Assembly: GCF_014204865.1 (NCBI RefSeq)
Contig: NZ_JACHMG010000001.1
Coordinates: 186,001-250,000, forward strand
Direction: 5' to 3'
Length of the DNA stretch: 64,000 bases
Origin: Amycolatopsis jiangsuensis
Lineage (GTDB): Bacteria; Actinomycetota; Actinomycetes; Mycobacteriales; Pseudonocardiaceae
The notes beneath the pieces were generated by a model. The model ran no database searches, had not been told where the DNA came from, and saw only the letters and a program-made list of their open reading frames with translations. A program made the position numbers and the translations under genes. Every line of letters starts with the position of its first letter. Position 1 is the stretch's first letter. This document shows positions 9,509 to 17,282 of the stretch, piece after piece.

Positions 9509-10357
9509 ATGCTGGACCCCCGGTTGTGCCGCTCCTTCCTCGCCGTCGCTGAAACCCGGAGTTTCACCGCGGCCGCGCGGCGGCTGGGGGTGGGCCAGCC
9601 CACTGTCAGCCAGCACATCCGGCGGCTGGAGCGCGAGGCGGGCGGACTGCTGTTCGCCAGGGACACGCACGCGGTCGACCTGACCGCGCGGGGGCAGGCG
9701 ATGCTCGGCTTCGCGCAGACCATTGTGGACACCGAAGACCGCGCGGCCCGGCACTTCCGGGGCACGCAAGTGCGTGGCCGGGTCCGGTTCGGCGCCTCCG
9801 AGGACTTCGCGCTCGGGGTGCTGCCGGAGATCCTGCGCCGGCTGCGGCAGAGCCATCCGCTCGTCGATGTGGAGCTGCACGTCGAGCTGTCCGACGTGCT
9901 GGCCGAGCGGCTCACCGAAGGCCGGCTGGACCTGGTGCTCGGCAAACGCCGCCCGGGCGTGTCAGGGCCCGGGCGGGTGCTGCACCGCGAGCCGCTGGTG
10001 TGGATCGGCTCCCCGGCGACCACGCTGGAGCCCGGTCAGCCGGTACCGCTCGTGCAGTACCCGATGCCGTCGGTGACCCGGCGGCTGGCGGTCGAGGCAC
10101 TGGAACGCGCGGGCCTCGAATGGCGCGCGGCCTGCCTCACCTCCAGCCTGACCGGCCTGCGCGCCGCGGCCACCGCCGGACTGGGCATCACAGTGCACGC
10201 CCGCAGCCTGGTCCCCGACGACCTCGTCGAACTGCCCGTCGGACAAGGCCTGCCCGACCCGGGTGACGTCGATTTCGTGCTGCTGTCCCGCGACCTCGTG
10301 GAGGGCCCGGTGGCCGCACTGGCGGACTTCGTGACGGCACGACTCGGCGACGACTAG
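9509..10357 (+). CDS. LysR-family transcriptional regulator
   Basis: A 282-residue LysR protein. The N-terminal winged HTH is complete (SFTAAARRLGVGQPTVSQHI at about residues 17-36), followed by a substrate-binding domain with the typical VRFGASEDFALGVLPEIL region. A start at 9509 fits family length and has TAACCT (9496-9501) 7 nt upstream, which suggests a leaderless transcript; an earlier in-frame start would run into the divergent transporter gene. Divergent pairing with the SBF transporter suggests it activates or represses that gene in response to the transported anion. Confidence 0.9.
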   Translation: MLDPRLCRSFLAVAETRSFTAAARRLGVGQPTVSQHIRRLEREAGGLLFARDTHAVDLTARGQAMLGFAQTIVDTEDRAARHFRGTQVRGRVRFGASEDFALGVLPEILRRLRQSHPLVDVELHVELSDVLAERLTEGRLDLVLGKRRPGVSGPGRVLHREPLVWIGSPATTLEPGQPVPLVQYPMPSVTRRLAVEALERAGLEWRAACLTSSLTGLRAAATAGLGITVHARSLVPDDLVELPVGQGLPDPGDVDFVLLSRDLVEGPVAALADFVTARLGDD

Positions 10358-10544
10358 GGAAAGCGCCGAGGTGATGCCCCTGCCGGGGAATCGGGGCCTG
10401 ACCGGTGGCGGGGTGGGTGGAGTGGGGCCGGTAGTGCGGGGCCGCTCGCTATGGCTTTCGTCTGCTGCCGCGATTCCGCTCTGCTGCCGCGATTCCGCAC
10501 TGCCGCGCGCTCCGCTCTGCTGCGACCACTCCGCTTCGCCGGCA

Positions 10545-11369
10545 CTAAAGCCCGCCGCGCGGGAGTTCCGTTCGCAGCCGGGACAGTGCGCGGTGTTGCG
10601 CGACCCGGACCGCGCCGGGGGTCGAGTCCACTGCTTCCGCGGTTTCCTCCGCGGACAGGCCCAGTACCACTCGCAGCAGGACGATCTCGCGTTGGCGGTC
10701 CGGCAGGACGCGCAGCAACCGCGCCAGCTGGGTGTTCAGTTCCCCGCGCAGTGCCCGCTCCTGCGGGCCGTCCGCCGGGTCGGCCGCTTCCGGTGGATCG
10801 GGGATCGGCTCGGTGCGGTCGCGGGCCGCCGTGCGGTGGGCGTCGGCGACCTTGTGCTGGGCGATGCCGTAGACGAAGGCCAGGAACGGCTTTCCCTGCC
10901 TGCGGTAGCCGGGCAACGCGGTCAGCAGGGCAAGGCACGTCTCCTGGGCGAGGTCGTCGGCGGCGGCGTAACCACGGGCCAGTCCGCCGATCCGGGCCCG
11001 GCAGTACCGCACGACGAGGGGGTGCACCGCGGCGAGCAACCGGGAAACCGCCTCCGGGTCGCCCGCCACCGCGGCGTCCACCGGGCCGTCGAGGCGGGGC
11101 CAGCCGTCCGACGGCCGCGGTACCGCGGCATCGCGGTGGACCCGGAAAAGCGTGCCCTCCAGGTCGATCGCGGCGCGCAGGGCGTCGGTGAGTGCGGTGT
11201 CCGCTTCCCTCAGCGCGGCCATCAGGGCCTCCTCCGGATGGGCGGGACCGAGACGGCGTTTCAGCCGCTCCCGTGCGTGCCGGAGGTTCGAGCGGACGGT
11301 CGCGCCGGGCATGTCCAGCGCGGCGGAGATGGCGGCGTTCCCGAACCCGCCGAGTGACCAGGCCAGCAC
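10545..11369 (-). CDS. RNA polymerase sigma factor, SigD/ShbA-like, fused to an upstream sigma-4 domain
   Basis: The open frame holds two sigma pieces. Its first part is a sigma-4-like helix-turn-helix (ISAALDMPGATVRSNLRHAR). After a linker come region 2 (VVRYCRARIGG, AADDLAQETCLALLTALPGY, FLAFVYGIAQHKVADAHR) and region 4 (LPDRQREIVLLRVVLGLSAE, then TPGAVRVAQHRALSRLR) of a full ECF-like factor resembling ShbA/SigD. No good start codon or ribosome site separates them, so the complete factor appears joined to the tail of another. The upstream half continues in a different frame (see 11370-11662). It is divergent from whiB; in mycobacteria sigD lies beside whiB3, but the groEL/guaB neighbours of that locus are absent here. 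Confidence 0.7.
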   Translation of the reverse strand: MLAWSLGGFGNAAISAALDMPGATVRSNLRHARERLKRRLGPAHPEEALMAALREADTALTDALRAAIDLEGTLFRVHRDAAVPRPSDGWPRLDGPVDAAVAGDPEAVSRLLAAVHPLVVRYCRARIGGLARGYAAADDLAQETCLALLTALPGYRRQGKPFLAFVYGIAQHKVADAHRTAARDRTEPIPDPPEAADPADGPQERALRGELNTQLARLLRVLPDRQREIVLLRVVLGLSAEETAEAVDSTPGAVRVAQHRALSRLRTELPRGGL

Positions 11370-11662
11370 CAGGCGCTGCGTGCCCGGCAGCGTCGCGAGC
11401 AGCTCGACCCCAGGGCGTGCTGCTCGACGACCGCTGCCAGGCGGCCCGACGGCGAGCTCCCGGGCGGGGCGCCGTCGGCGAGACGCAGTGCGGCCAGCCG
11501 CACCGTGACCCGCGGATCACCCGATGGTGGCCACGTCGCGGCGACCGGGACGAACGCGTCGGCCGCCGCCTCGCACGCCGGGTCCGGGAGCAGGCCTGCC
11601 GCGCACAGGAACGCCACCAGCCGCGGGTACTCGGCACGGAAGAACTCGTCGAACCCCGCCAC
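11370..11662 (-). pseudogene. 5' part of the sigma-factor gene, separated by a frameshift
   Basis: From a GTG at 11662 (GGGGAGG 5 nt upstream) the frame encodes a sigma region 2 start, FDEFFRAEYPRLVAFLCAAG, and runs to VVEQHAL. The sequence then makes sense only one frame over (ELLATLPGTQRLVLAWSLGG, region 4), which continues into the gene at 10545-11369. The shift maps to a run of four C at 11408-11411; one extra base there would restore a single frame of about 370 codons with two tandem sigma modules. It may be a real mutation or a homopolymer sequencing error. Confidence 0.65.
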
Positions 11663-12011
11663 GCACACCTCCCCTGATTGACCCGAAGAGACAGGTGCGC
11701 CGAACCGGCGGCGAGATGTAACGATCCGATCTCGACACCGTGTGTGATGCCGGAACTACCCGAGTAACCGCTGTGGGTGCGGGGTGGGTGGACGGACAAG
11801 CACACGCCGTGCCGACACGATGTGACCTGAATCGAAAATCCACGCGGCGGCGGCGATCGGTGGTAACTTGGGCAGTCGGTCGAGGCGCTGCCCCCTGCCC
11901 GGGGCGGTCCGGCCGAAAAACCACCGAGCGCATCACGAACCGCGGTTCGTCGCGCGCCCGGACAACTTGTTTGACGTGCTCCGACAATGAGAGAGGAGGT
12001 GAAACGCGACA
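11663..12011. other. Divergent sigma/whiB intergenic region
   Basis: About 350 bp with no convincing gene, between the start codons of the sigma-factor gene and whiB. It should hold both promoters. I see a perfect 16-bp palindrome at 11935-11950 and AGGAGGTG just before whiB. No confident -35/-10 pair could be assigned. Confidence 0.6.
11935..11950. promoter_or_regulatory. LexA/SOS-box-like palindrome upstream of whiB
   Basis: ACGAACCGCGGTTCGT is a perfect palindrome containing CGAAC-N4-GTTCG, the form of the actinobacterial LexA box. It ends 61 bp before the whiB start codon, a plausible operator position. A match by eye only; other factors also bind such palindromes. Confidence 0.5.
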
Positions 12012-12287
12012 ATGGAACTCACGACCACCAGCTGGCTCGCCCGTGCGGCGTGCCAGGACGAGGACCCGGAACTGTTCTTCCCGATTTCGGATGTGGGCCC
12101 CGGGGCCCGGCAGGTCGCCCAGGCGAAGGCGGTGTGCGCGCGCTGCCCGGTCCGCCAGGAGTGCCTTTCCTACGCTCTCGACAACGGCCTGGCCAACGGC
12201 ATCTTCGGGGGCACCACCGAGCTGGAGCGCCGGAAGCTGGTCCGTACCGGCACCGGAGAGCGAACCGCCGGACATCGAGCCGCCTGA
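12012..12287 (+). CDS. WhiB-family iron-sulfur transcriptional regulator
   Basis: A 91-residue WhiB-like protein with the four cluster-binding cysteines C14, C42, C45 and C51 (C-X2-C-X5-C) and the GIFGG turn at 63-67, followed by a basic tail (ERRKLVR) for DNA contact. WhiB-like proteins bind a 4Fe-4S cluster and act with the principal sigma factor on development, redox or drug responses; which paralogue this is cannot be decided from sequence. AGGAGGTG precedes the ATG by about 10 nt. Divergent from a sigma-factor gene and followed by a strong hairpin terminator shared with the convergent MFS gene. Confidence 0.93.
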   Translation: MELTTTSWLARAACQDEDPELFFPISDVGPGARQVAQAKAVCARCPVRQECLSYALDNGLANGIFGGTTELERRKLVRTGTGERTAGHRAA

Positions 12288-12369
12288 AACCCGGCCGGTG
12301 ACCATTCCCGGCGGCGAGGGCGAGCGTTACTTTCACCGGAAACCGGAATTCGAAACCGGCCCGGTACGC

Positions 12370-12414
12370 GCCCGGGCGGCGATCGTGCACACGATCGCCG
12401 CCCGGGCGTTTTCT
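12370..12414. terminator. Strong bidirectional terminator between whiB and the MFS gene
   Basis: Two 18-nt arms (12370-12387 and 12390-12407) are exact reverse complements, beginning GCCCGGGCGGCGATC, and GTTTTCT follows on the plus strand. It lies between the convergent ends of whiB (12287) and the efflux gene (12421). Confidence 0.85.
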
Positions 12415-12420
12415 CTGTGC

Positions 12421-13986
12421 TTACCGCGGTGCTCCGGCGGCCTCGTCGGCGAGCCGTTCCATACCGCTGCGCGTTTTCAACGGCTGGTGCCGCAGGAACG
12501 CCACGGCGAGGACGACCAGTAGTGCGATCGGCGCGCTGATCAGGAACAGATCACTGGTCGCCACGCCGTAGGCCTCGCGGATCACCGCCGCAATCGGCTC
12601 CGGCAGCGTGCTCAGCTCCGGCACCTTGCCGCTGCCACCGCCGGGCAGCGCCGCGGCCGGGCCCAGGCCCTCGGTGATGAGCGTGCCGACCCGGCTGGCC
12701 AGCACCGCGCCGAGCGCGCTCACCCCGATCGATCCGCCGAGGCTGCGGAAGAACGACAGGGTCGAGGTGGCCGCGCCCAGATCCGCGGCGGGCACGTCGT
12801 TCTGGGTCACCAGCACGAGGTTCTGGTTGAGCATGCCCACGCCGACCCCGAGCACGAACATGAACAGGCTCAGTTCGAGCACGCTGCTGTGCGCGTCGAC
12901 CAGGCCGAGCAGGGCCAGCCCCGCCGCCATCAGCACCGAGCCGGCCAGCAGGAACGGCTTCCACCGGCCGGTCCGGCTGATCAGCTGGCCGGACACGGTC
13001 GAGGACACCAGCAGGCCGAAAATCATCGGCAGGCTCATCAGCCCGGCCACCGTCGGCGACTTCCCCAGTGACAGCTGGAAGTACTGGGACAGGAACACGG
13101 TACCGCCGAACATCGCCACTCCCACCAGGAAGCTCGCGAGGGTGGCCAGCGAGACGGTGCGGTTGCGGAACAACGCCAGCGGGACGACCGGCTCGCGCAC
13201 CTTCGACTCGACCCACCCGGCGAGCGCGAGCACCAGCACCCCGGCCGGCACGAGCACCGCGGTCTGCCAGGAGCCCCAGGCGAACTGCGACCCGGCGAGC
13301 GAGGACCAGACCAGCAGGGTGGACACCCCGAGCATGATCAGGAACGCCCCCAGGTAGTCCACTGTGGCCTCGCGGCGCACGGTCGGCAGCTTCAGCGTGC
13401 GTTGCAGCAGCAGGATGGCGGCGAGCGCGAACGGTATCCCGAGGAAGAAGCACCAGCGCCAGCCGAGCCACGCGGTGTCCACGACCACGCCGCCGATCAG
13501 CGGGCCCGCCACCGTGCCCACCGCGAACACCGCGCCGAACACCCCGGAGAACTTGCCGAGTTCGCGTGGCGACACGATGGCCGCCATGATCACCTGGGCG
13601 AGCGCGGTCAGCCCGCCGCCGCCGATGCCCTGGGCGATCCGGCTGCCGATCAGCACCTCGATGCTCGGCGCCAGCCCGGCGATCAGCGAACCGACCACGA
13701 ACAGCCCGAGGGACACCTGGATCAGCAGCTTCTTGCTGTAGAGGTCGGCGAGCTTGCCCCACAACGGAACGGTGGCGGTCATCGCGAGCAGTTCGGTGGT
13801 CACGACCCAGGTGTAGGAGGACTGCGAGCCGCCGAGCTCGGAGACGATCCGCGGCAGCGCGTTGGCCACCACGGTGCCGGCCAGGATGGCGACGAAGATG
13901 CCCATCATCAGCCCGGACATCGCCTGCAACACCTGCCCCCGGCTCATCGTGGCCGGGGCGGGCGGTCTCTCCTGGGAAACGGTCAT
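12421..13986 (-). CDS. DHA2-family (EmrB/QacA-like) MFS drug efflux transporter
   Basis: A 521-residue proton-driven exporter with about 14 membrane helices, the size of the DHA2 family. Seen are motif A (WGKLADLYSKK), motif C in helix 5 (GAVFAVGTVAGPLIGG) and the N-terminal AILAGTVVANALPRI region typical of EmrB/QacA proteins. It should pump toxic hydrophobic compounds out of the cell. The gene begins 33 nt after the TetR stop on the same strand, so the two form a small operon probably repressed by that TetR protein. Substrate unknown. Confidence 0.92.
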   Translation of the reverse strand: MTVSQERPPAPATMSRGQVLQAMSGLMMGIFVAILAGTVVANALPRIVSELGGSQSSYTWVVTTELLAMTATVPLWGKLADLYSKKLLIQVSLGLFVVGSLIAGLAPSIEVLIGSRIAQGIGGGGLTALAQVIMAAIVSPRELGKFSGVFGAVFAVGTVAGPLIGGVVVDTAWLGWRWCFFLGIPFALAAILLLQRTLKLPTVRREATVDYLGAFLIMLGVSTLLVWSSLAGSQFAWGSWQTAVLVPAGVLVLALAGWVESKVREPVVPLALFRNRTVSLATLASFLVGVAMFGGTVFLSQYFQLSLGKSPTVAGLMSLPMIFGLLVSSTVSGQLISRTGRWKPFLLAGSVLMAAGLALLGLVDAHSSVLELSLFMFVLGVGVGMLNQNLVLVTQNDVPAADLGAATSTLSFFRSLGGSIGVSALGAVLASRVGTLITEGLGPAAALPGGGSGKVPELSTLPEPIAAVIREAYGVATSDLFLISAPIALLVVLAVAFLRHQPLKTRSGMERLADEAAGAPR

Positions 13987-14019
13987 CGCGGTTCTCTCCG
14001 AACGTGGTGAGGTGGGGGA

Positions 14020-14631
14020 TCAGGCGGGGCCGGCGAGACCGGTGGCCAGTGCCGCGGCCTCGTCGAACAGCTCCACCAGCGGCCGGGTTCCGTCCGATTC
14101 GGACCAGAGCCGCAGGGTGGCGGAGATCGTGCCGCCCAGCAGGGACAGCACGAGCGTGGGGAACACGTCCTTCGCCGGATCGGTCCCGCTGCGCCGGGCG
14201 ACCGCCGCGGCGAGCGGTGCGAACGTCTCCGCGTCCAGCGCCAGCGCGCGCAGCGTGAGCCCGGGGTTGTCCAGGACGATCCGCAGCCGGGTCAGCCATT
14301 CCCGCGGGTCGCGGTCGATCTCCACGAGGTCCGCGCGGCTCGCGGCGAGCAGCGCGGCCAGCGAGCCCAGCTCCGGCGGCTGGGCGGCGAACCGCTCCAG
14401 CATCCGCGTCATCCGCTGCTCGCGGTCCGCGTGCGGAATCAGTACGGAGTCCTCTTTGGACGCGAAGTAGTTGAAGAAGGTGCGGGTGGAGACCCCGGCT
14501 TCCGCGGCGATGTCGTCGACGGTGACCTGGTCCAGACCATATTCGCCGATCAGCCGTACCGCGGTGGCCGAGAGGGTGCGGTGGGTCTCGAGCTTCTTGC
14601 GCTCGCGCAGGCCGGCCGGAGGCGTGGACAT
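14020..14631 (-). CDS. TetR-family repressor of the adjacent efflux gene
   Basis: A 203-residue TetR regulator with the N-terminal HTH VDDIAAEAGVSTRTFFNYFA (about residues 39-58) and a variable ligand domain. On the minus strand TAGCCT (14638-14643) ends 6 nt before the ATG, suggesting leaderless transcription. It precedes the MFS exporter in the same operon and diverges from the DprE2-like gene. An AT-rich nested palindrome just upstream (14653-14675) is the likely autoregulatory operator. Confidence 0.9.
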   Translation of the reverse strand: MSTPPAGLRERKKLETHRTLSATAVRLIGEYGLDQVTVDDIAAEAGVSTRTFFNYFASKEDSVLIPHADREQRMTRMLERFAAQPPELGSLAALLAASRADLVEIDRDPREWLTRLRIVLDNPGLTLRALALDAETFAPLAAAVARRSGTDPAKDVFPTLVLSLLGGTISATLRLWSESDGTRPLVELFDEAAALATGLAGPA

Positions 14632-14652
14632 ACGGACAGGCTACCGATGATC

Positions 14653-14675
14653 TTGCATGAACTGCAAAATTGCAG
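14653..14675. promoter_or_regulatory. Nested palindrome, candidate TetR operator
   Basis: TTGCA-N5-TGCAA (14653-14667) overlaps CTGCAA-AA-TTGCAG (14662-14675) in the gap between the divergent TetR and reductase genes. It is strikingly AT-rich for this DNA and lies right behind the tetR promoter hexamer. Confidence 0.6.
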
Positions 14676-14732
14676 ACTGTGAAGCAGGACACGCCGAGGT
14701 GCGGCCGGAGCCCACTGGCAGACTCACCGCCC

Positions 14733-15839
14733 GTGAGCGGAACGGTGCTGATACTCGGCGGACGCAGTGAAATCGGGCTGGCAGTGGCGATCAGGCTGGC
14801 CCACGAATCGGCACGGCAGGACAACGGCGGTGAAACAAAGACGCGGCGAGCCGCAGCACCGCTCGGCGACGGTCCGGCGTCCAGTGGTGCGGATGGCGGG
14901 GTGGTCGGCGCCGGGGACGGTGACCGTGGCCAGGGCAGCGGGGGTGGCGGGCTGGCCGGCGGCGCGGGTGGTGACCGTGGGCCGAGCGGTGCGGCTGGTG
15001 GGTCAGGCAGTGGCGCTGGTGGCGAGCTCGTCGGCGACCGTGGTCAGCGTGGCGCAGACGGCGGGCGATACGGCGGCGCGGGTGGTGACCGTGGGCAAGC
15101 CGTCGACGGTGGCGGGCGGGGCAGCGGACCGCGCGGCGATGGTGGTCAAGCCCGTGACGTGCGGGCGAGTGGTGCGAAGACGTTCGTGCTGGCTGCGCGG
15201 CCTGGGGCGGACCTGGCCGGGCCGGTTGCGCGGTTGCGGGAGGCCGGTGCGGGAGCCGTCGTGACCGAGGACTTCGACGCCGACGACCTCGCCGCGCATC
15301 GTCGGTTGCTCGATCGTGTCGTGGCTGCGCACGGGCCGCTCGAGGTGGTGGTGCTGGCTTTCGGCATCCTCGGTGACCAGGCGCGCGCCGAGGCCGATGC
15401 CGCGCACGCCGCCGCGATCGTGCACACCGACTACGTGGCCCAGGTTTCCGTGCTCACTCACACGGCGGAACTGCTGCGCACACAGGGTTCGGGCAGCGTG
15501 GTGGTGTTCTCCTCGGTCGCCGGGGTGCGGGTGCGGCGTGCGAACTACGTGTACGGCTCCGCGAAGGCCGGGCTCGACGGCTTCGCCTCCGGTCTCGCGG
15601 ACGCGCTGCACGGCACCGGGGCGCACCTGCTCCTCGTCCGGCCCGGGTTCGTGATCGGCCGGATGACCGAGGGCATGACGCCCGCGCCGTTCTCCAGCAC
15701 CCCCGATCAGGTCGCGGACGCGACGGTGGCTGCTCTCCGCCGCCGTCGCGGGGTCGTCTGGGTGCCGGCCGTGTTGCGCCCGGTGTTCGCCGCGCTGCGC
15801 TTCGTGCCGCGCGCGATCTGGCGCCGGATGCCGCGGTAG
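14733..15839 (+). CDS. DprE2-like short-chain reductase with a large glycine-rich insert
   Basis: The outer parts form a normal SDR resembling decaprenylphosphoryl-2-keto-ribose reductase (DprE2): nucleotide motif VLILGGRSEIGLAV at residues 5-18, then GAKTFVLAARP from residue 147, VVVLAFGILGD, VVVFSSVAG, and YGSAKAGLDGF with the catalytic Tyr and Lys. Removing residues 26-146 leaves about 247 residues, the usual DprE2 size. The intervening 121 residues are Gly/Arg/Asp-rich and unlike the family. The GTG at 14733 was chosen because it starts the fold directly; an ATG at 14670 would add 21 residues inside the tetR operator. Function depends on whether the insert is tolerated. Confidence 0.75.
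   Translation: MSGTVLILGGRSEIGLAVAIRLAHESARQDNGGETKTRRAAAPLGDGPASSGADGGVVGAGDGDRGQGSGGGGLAGGAGGDRGPSGAAGGSGSGAGGELVGDRGQRGADGGRYGGAGGDRGQAVDGGGRGSGPRGDGGQARDVRASGAKTFVLAARPGADLAGPVARLREAGAGAVVTEDFDADDLAAHRRLLDRVVAAHGPLEVVVLAFGILGDQARAEADAAHAAAIVHTDYVAQVSVLTHTAELLRTQGSGSVVVFSSVAGVRVRRANYVYGSAKAGLDGFASGLADALHGTGAHLLLVRPGFVIGRMTEGMTPAPFSSTPDQVADATVAALRRRRGVVWVPAVLRPVFAALRFVPRAIWRRMPR
14808..15170 (+). other. Inserted segment inside the DprE2-like gene with out-of-frame codon signature
   Basis: In the SDR frame this segment encodes low-complexity Gly-rich sequence (GGAGGDRGPSG, GDRGQRGADGG). Third-position G/C preference, near total elsewhere, moves one frame over here, where the translation is ordinary-looking (for example AARVVTVGRAVRLVGQAVAL). 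The 11-mer GGTGACCGTGG or close variants recur at about 14921, 14969, 15039 and 15083. Its length is a multiple of three, so both flanks stay in one frame. Confidence 0.6.
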
Positions 15840-15994
15840 CCGCCCGTGCCCGCGGGAGCACCTGCTGTCGCGAACGCTCGGCCGAATGGGCACCATCACA
15901 CCTTCACGACAGGTTTCTCAGGGTTTTCCCAGCCAACGCGGTGATCCTCGAAAGAGGGAACCGAAAATCCGGCGGGAAGCAAGGGGAAACGGTC

Positions 15995-17248
15995 GTGCTG
16001 CTCACCTCCCGTGGTCGCCGCGTGAGCGGACGGGTCGTGCTGGGTGTGGTGTCGACGGTGGTACTCGGGGTGACCGGGTACGCGTGGGCGCAGCTGCACC
16101 GGCTCGACGCGGGCCTGGCCACGGCGGACGTCATCCCGCCGTCCGCGCAGCTGCCCGAGGCACCGACCGGCGAACCGCTGCCGGTCGCCCAGAACATCTT
16201 GCTGGCCGGCCTCGACTCACGCACTGACCCCCATGGTCGGCCGCTGCCACAGCACGTGCTCGATGCCCTGCACGCGGGCAGCGGAGACGACGGCGGGGAC
16301 ACCACCGACACCATGATCGTGGTGCACGTGCCGGCGGGCGGGGCCGCGGCGACGGCTATCTCGATACCACGGGATTCCTATGTGGACATCCCGGGGTACG
16401 GCAAGCACAAGATCAACTCCGCGTACAGCCGGGCCCGCGCGGAGGCTCGCGGGCAGCTGCAGGCGAGTGGGCTGAGCGGACCGCAGCTGGAGGTGGCCGC
16501 GGACGCCGAGGGCGCGAAGTCCGCGATCGGCGCCGTGGAGAAGCTCACCGGGCTGAGCATCAACCACTACGCCGCGGTCAATCTCGCTGGTTTCGCCGCG
16601 CTGAGCCAGGCCGTCGGCGGCGTGCAGGTGTGTCTGCAGGAGCCGGTGCACGACGCGTACTCCGGTGCGTATTTCCCGGCGGGGGAGCAGACGCTCACCG
16701 GTGCGCAGGCGCTGGCGTTCGTGCGTCAGCGGCACGGGCTGCCGAACGGCGACCTCGACCGCATCGCGCGGCAGCAGGCGTTCCTGGCCGGGATGGCGAA
16801 GAACGTGCTCGACACCGGCACGTTCACCGACCCCGGGCGGCTTTCCGGGCTGATCGGCGCGGTGCAGGGGTCGCTCGTGCTGGACGACGGCTGGGACCTG
16901 CTGAGTTTCGCCCGGCAGCTGCAGGGGCTCGGTTCGGGGTCGATCGCGTTCGCGACCATTCCGGTGCAGAGCCTGTCGCTGGCCACCCCGGCCGACGGCG
17001 ACGCTGTGCAGGTGGACCCGGCCCGGGTGCGGGAGTTCGTGCAGGAACGGCTCAGCTCGCCGGGCGCGTCCGCCTCGGGAAAGACCGGCAGCCCGGCCCG
17101 TGGCGGCGTGCGGCCGATCGCGGTGACGAAAACGCCGGTCGCGGCCCTGTCCGGCACGCCCGGTTCGGGAACCTCCGGGTCCGGCACACCTGGATCCGGA
17201 ACCCCACAGCAGCCGGTGGCCTCGGGTGCCACCGGCTGTGTGCACTGA
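15995..17248 (+). CDS. LytR-CpsA-Psr (LCP) family cell-wall glycopolymer ligase
   Basis: A 417-residue membrane-anchored protein: one N-terminal helix (VVLGVVSTVVLGVTGYAWAQ), then an extracytoplasmic LCP domain with NILLAGLDSR, IPRDSYVDIPGYGKHKIN and AYFPAGEQTLTGAQALAFVRQR. LCP enzymes transfer polymers such as arabinogalactan or teichoic acids from lipid carriers to peptidoglycan. The GTG at 15995 was chosen for its AAGGGGA site 8 nt upstream; the frame is open to a GTG at 15941. The C-terminus holds a short Gly/Ser/Thr/Pro repeat (units of GTPGS). Its end forms a shared hairpin with the convergent M20 gene. Confidence 0.9.
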   Translation: MLLTSRGRRVSGRVVLGVVSTVVLGVTGYAWAQLHRLDAGLATADVIPPSAQLPEAPTGEPLPVAQNILLAGLDSRTDPHGRPLPQHVLDALHAGSGDDGGDTTDTMIVVHVPAGGAAATAISIPRDSYVDIPGYGKHKINSAYSRARAEARGQLQASGLSGPQLEVAADAEGAKSAIGAVEKLTGLSINHYAAVNLAGFAALSQAVGGVQVCLQEPVHDAYSGAYFPAGEQTLTGAQALAFVRQRHGLPNGDLDRIARQQAFLAGMAKNVLDTGTFTDPGRLSGLIGAVQGSLVLDDGWDLLSFARQLQGLGSGSIAFATIPVQSLSLATPADGDAVQVDPARVREFVQERLSSPGASASGKTGSPARGGVRPIAVTKTPVAALSGTPGSGTSGSGTPGSGTPQQPVASGATGCVH

Positions 17249-17282
17249 CCGGCCCGCCGGAAGAAGCGGTCCGCTCCGGTCA
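17246..17282. terminator. Hairpin shared by convergent LCP and M20 genes
   Basis: TGACCGG (17246-17252) pairs with CCGGTCA (17276-17282). Each arm contains one gene's TGA stop codon. Modest strength, so a partial bidirectional terminator. Confidence 0.5.

Noticed and set aside
14767..15264. Separate gene in the +1 frame inside the DprE2-like gene
   Set aside because: Codon bias fits this frame only within the insert; there is no ribosome site and no recognised family, so it is reported as an anomaly, not a CDS.
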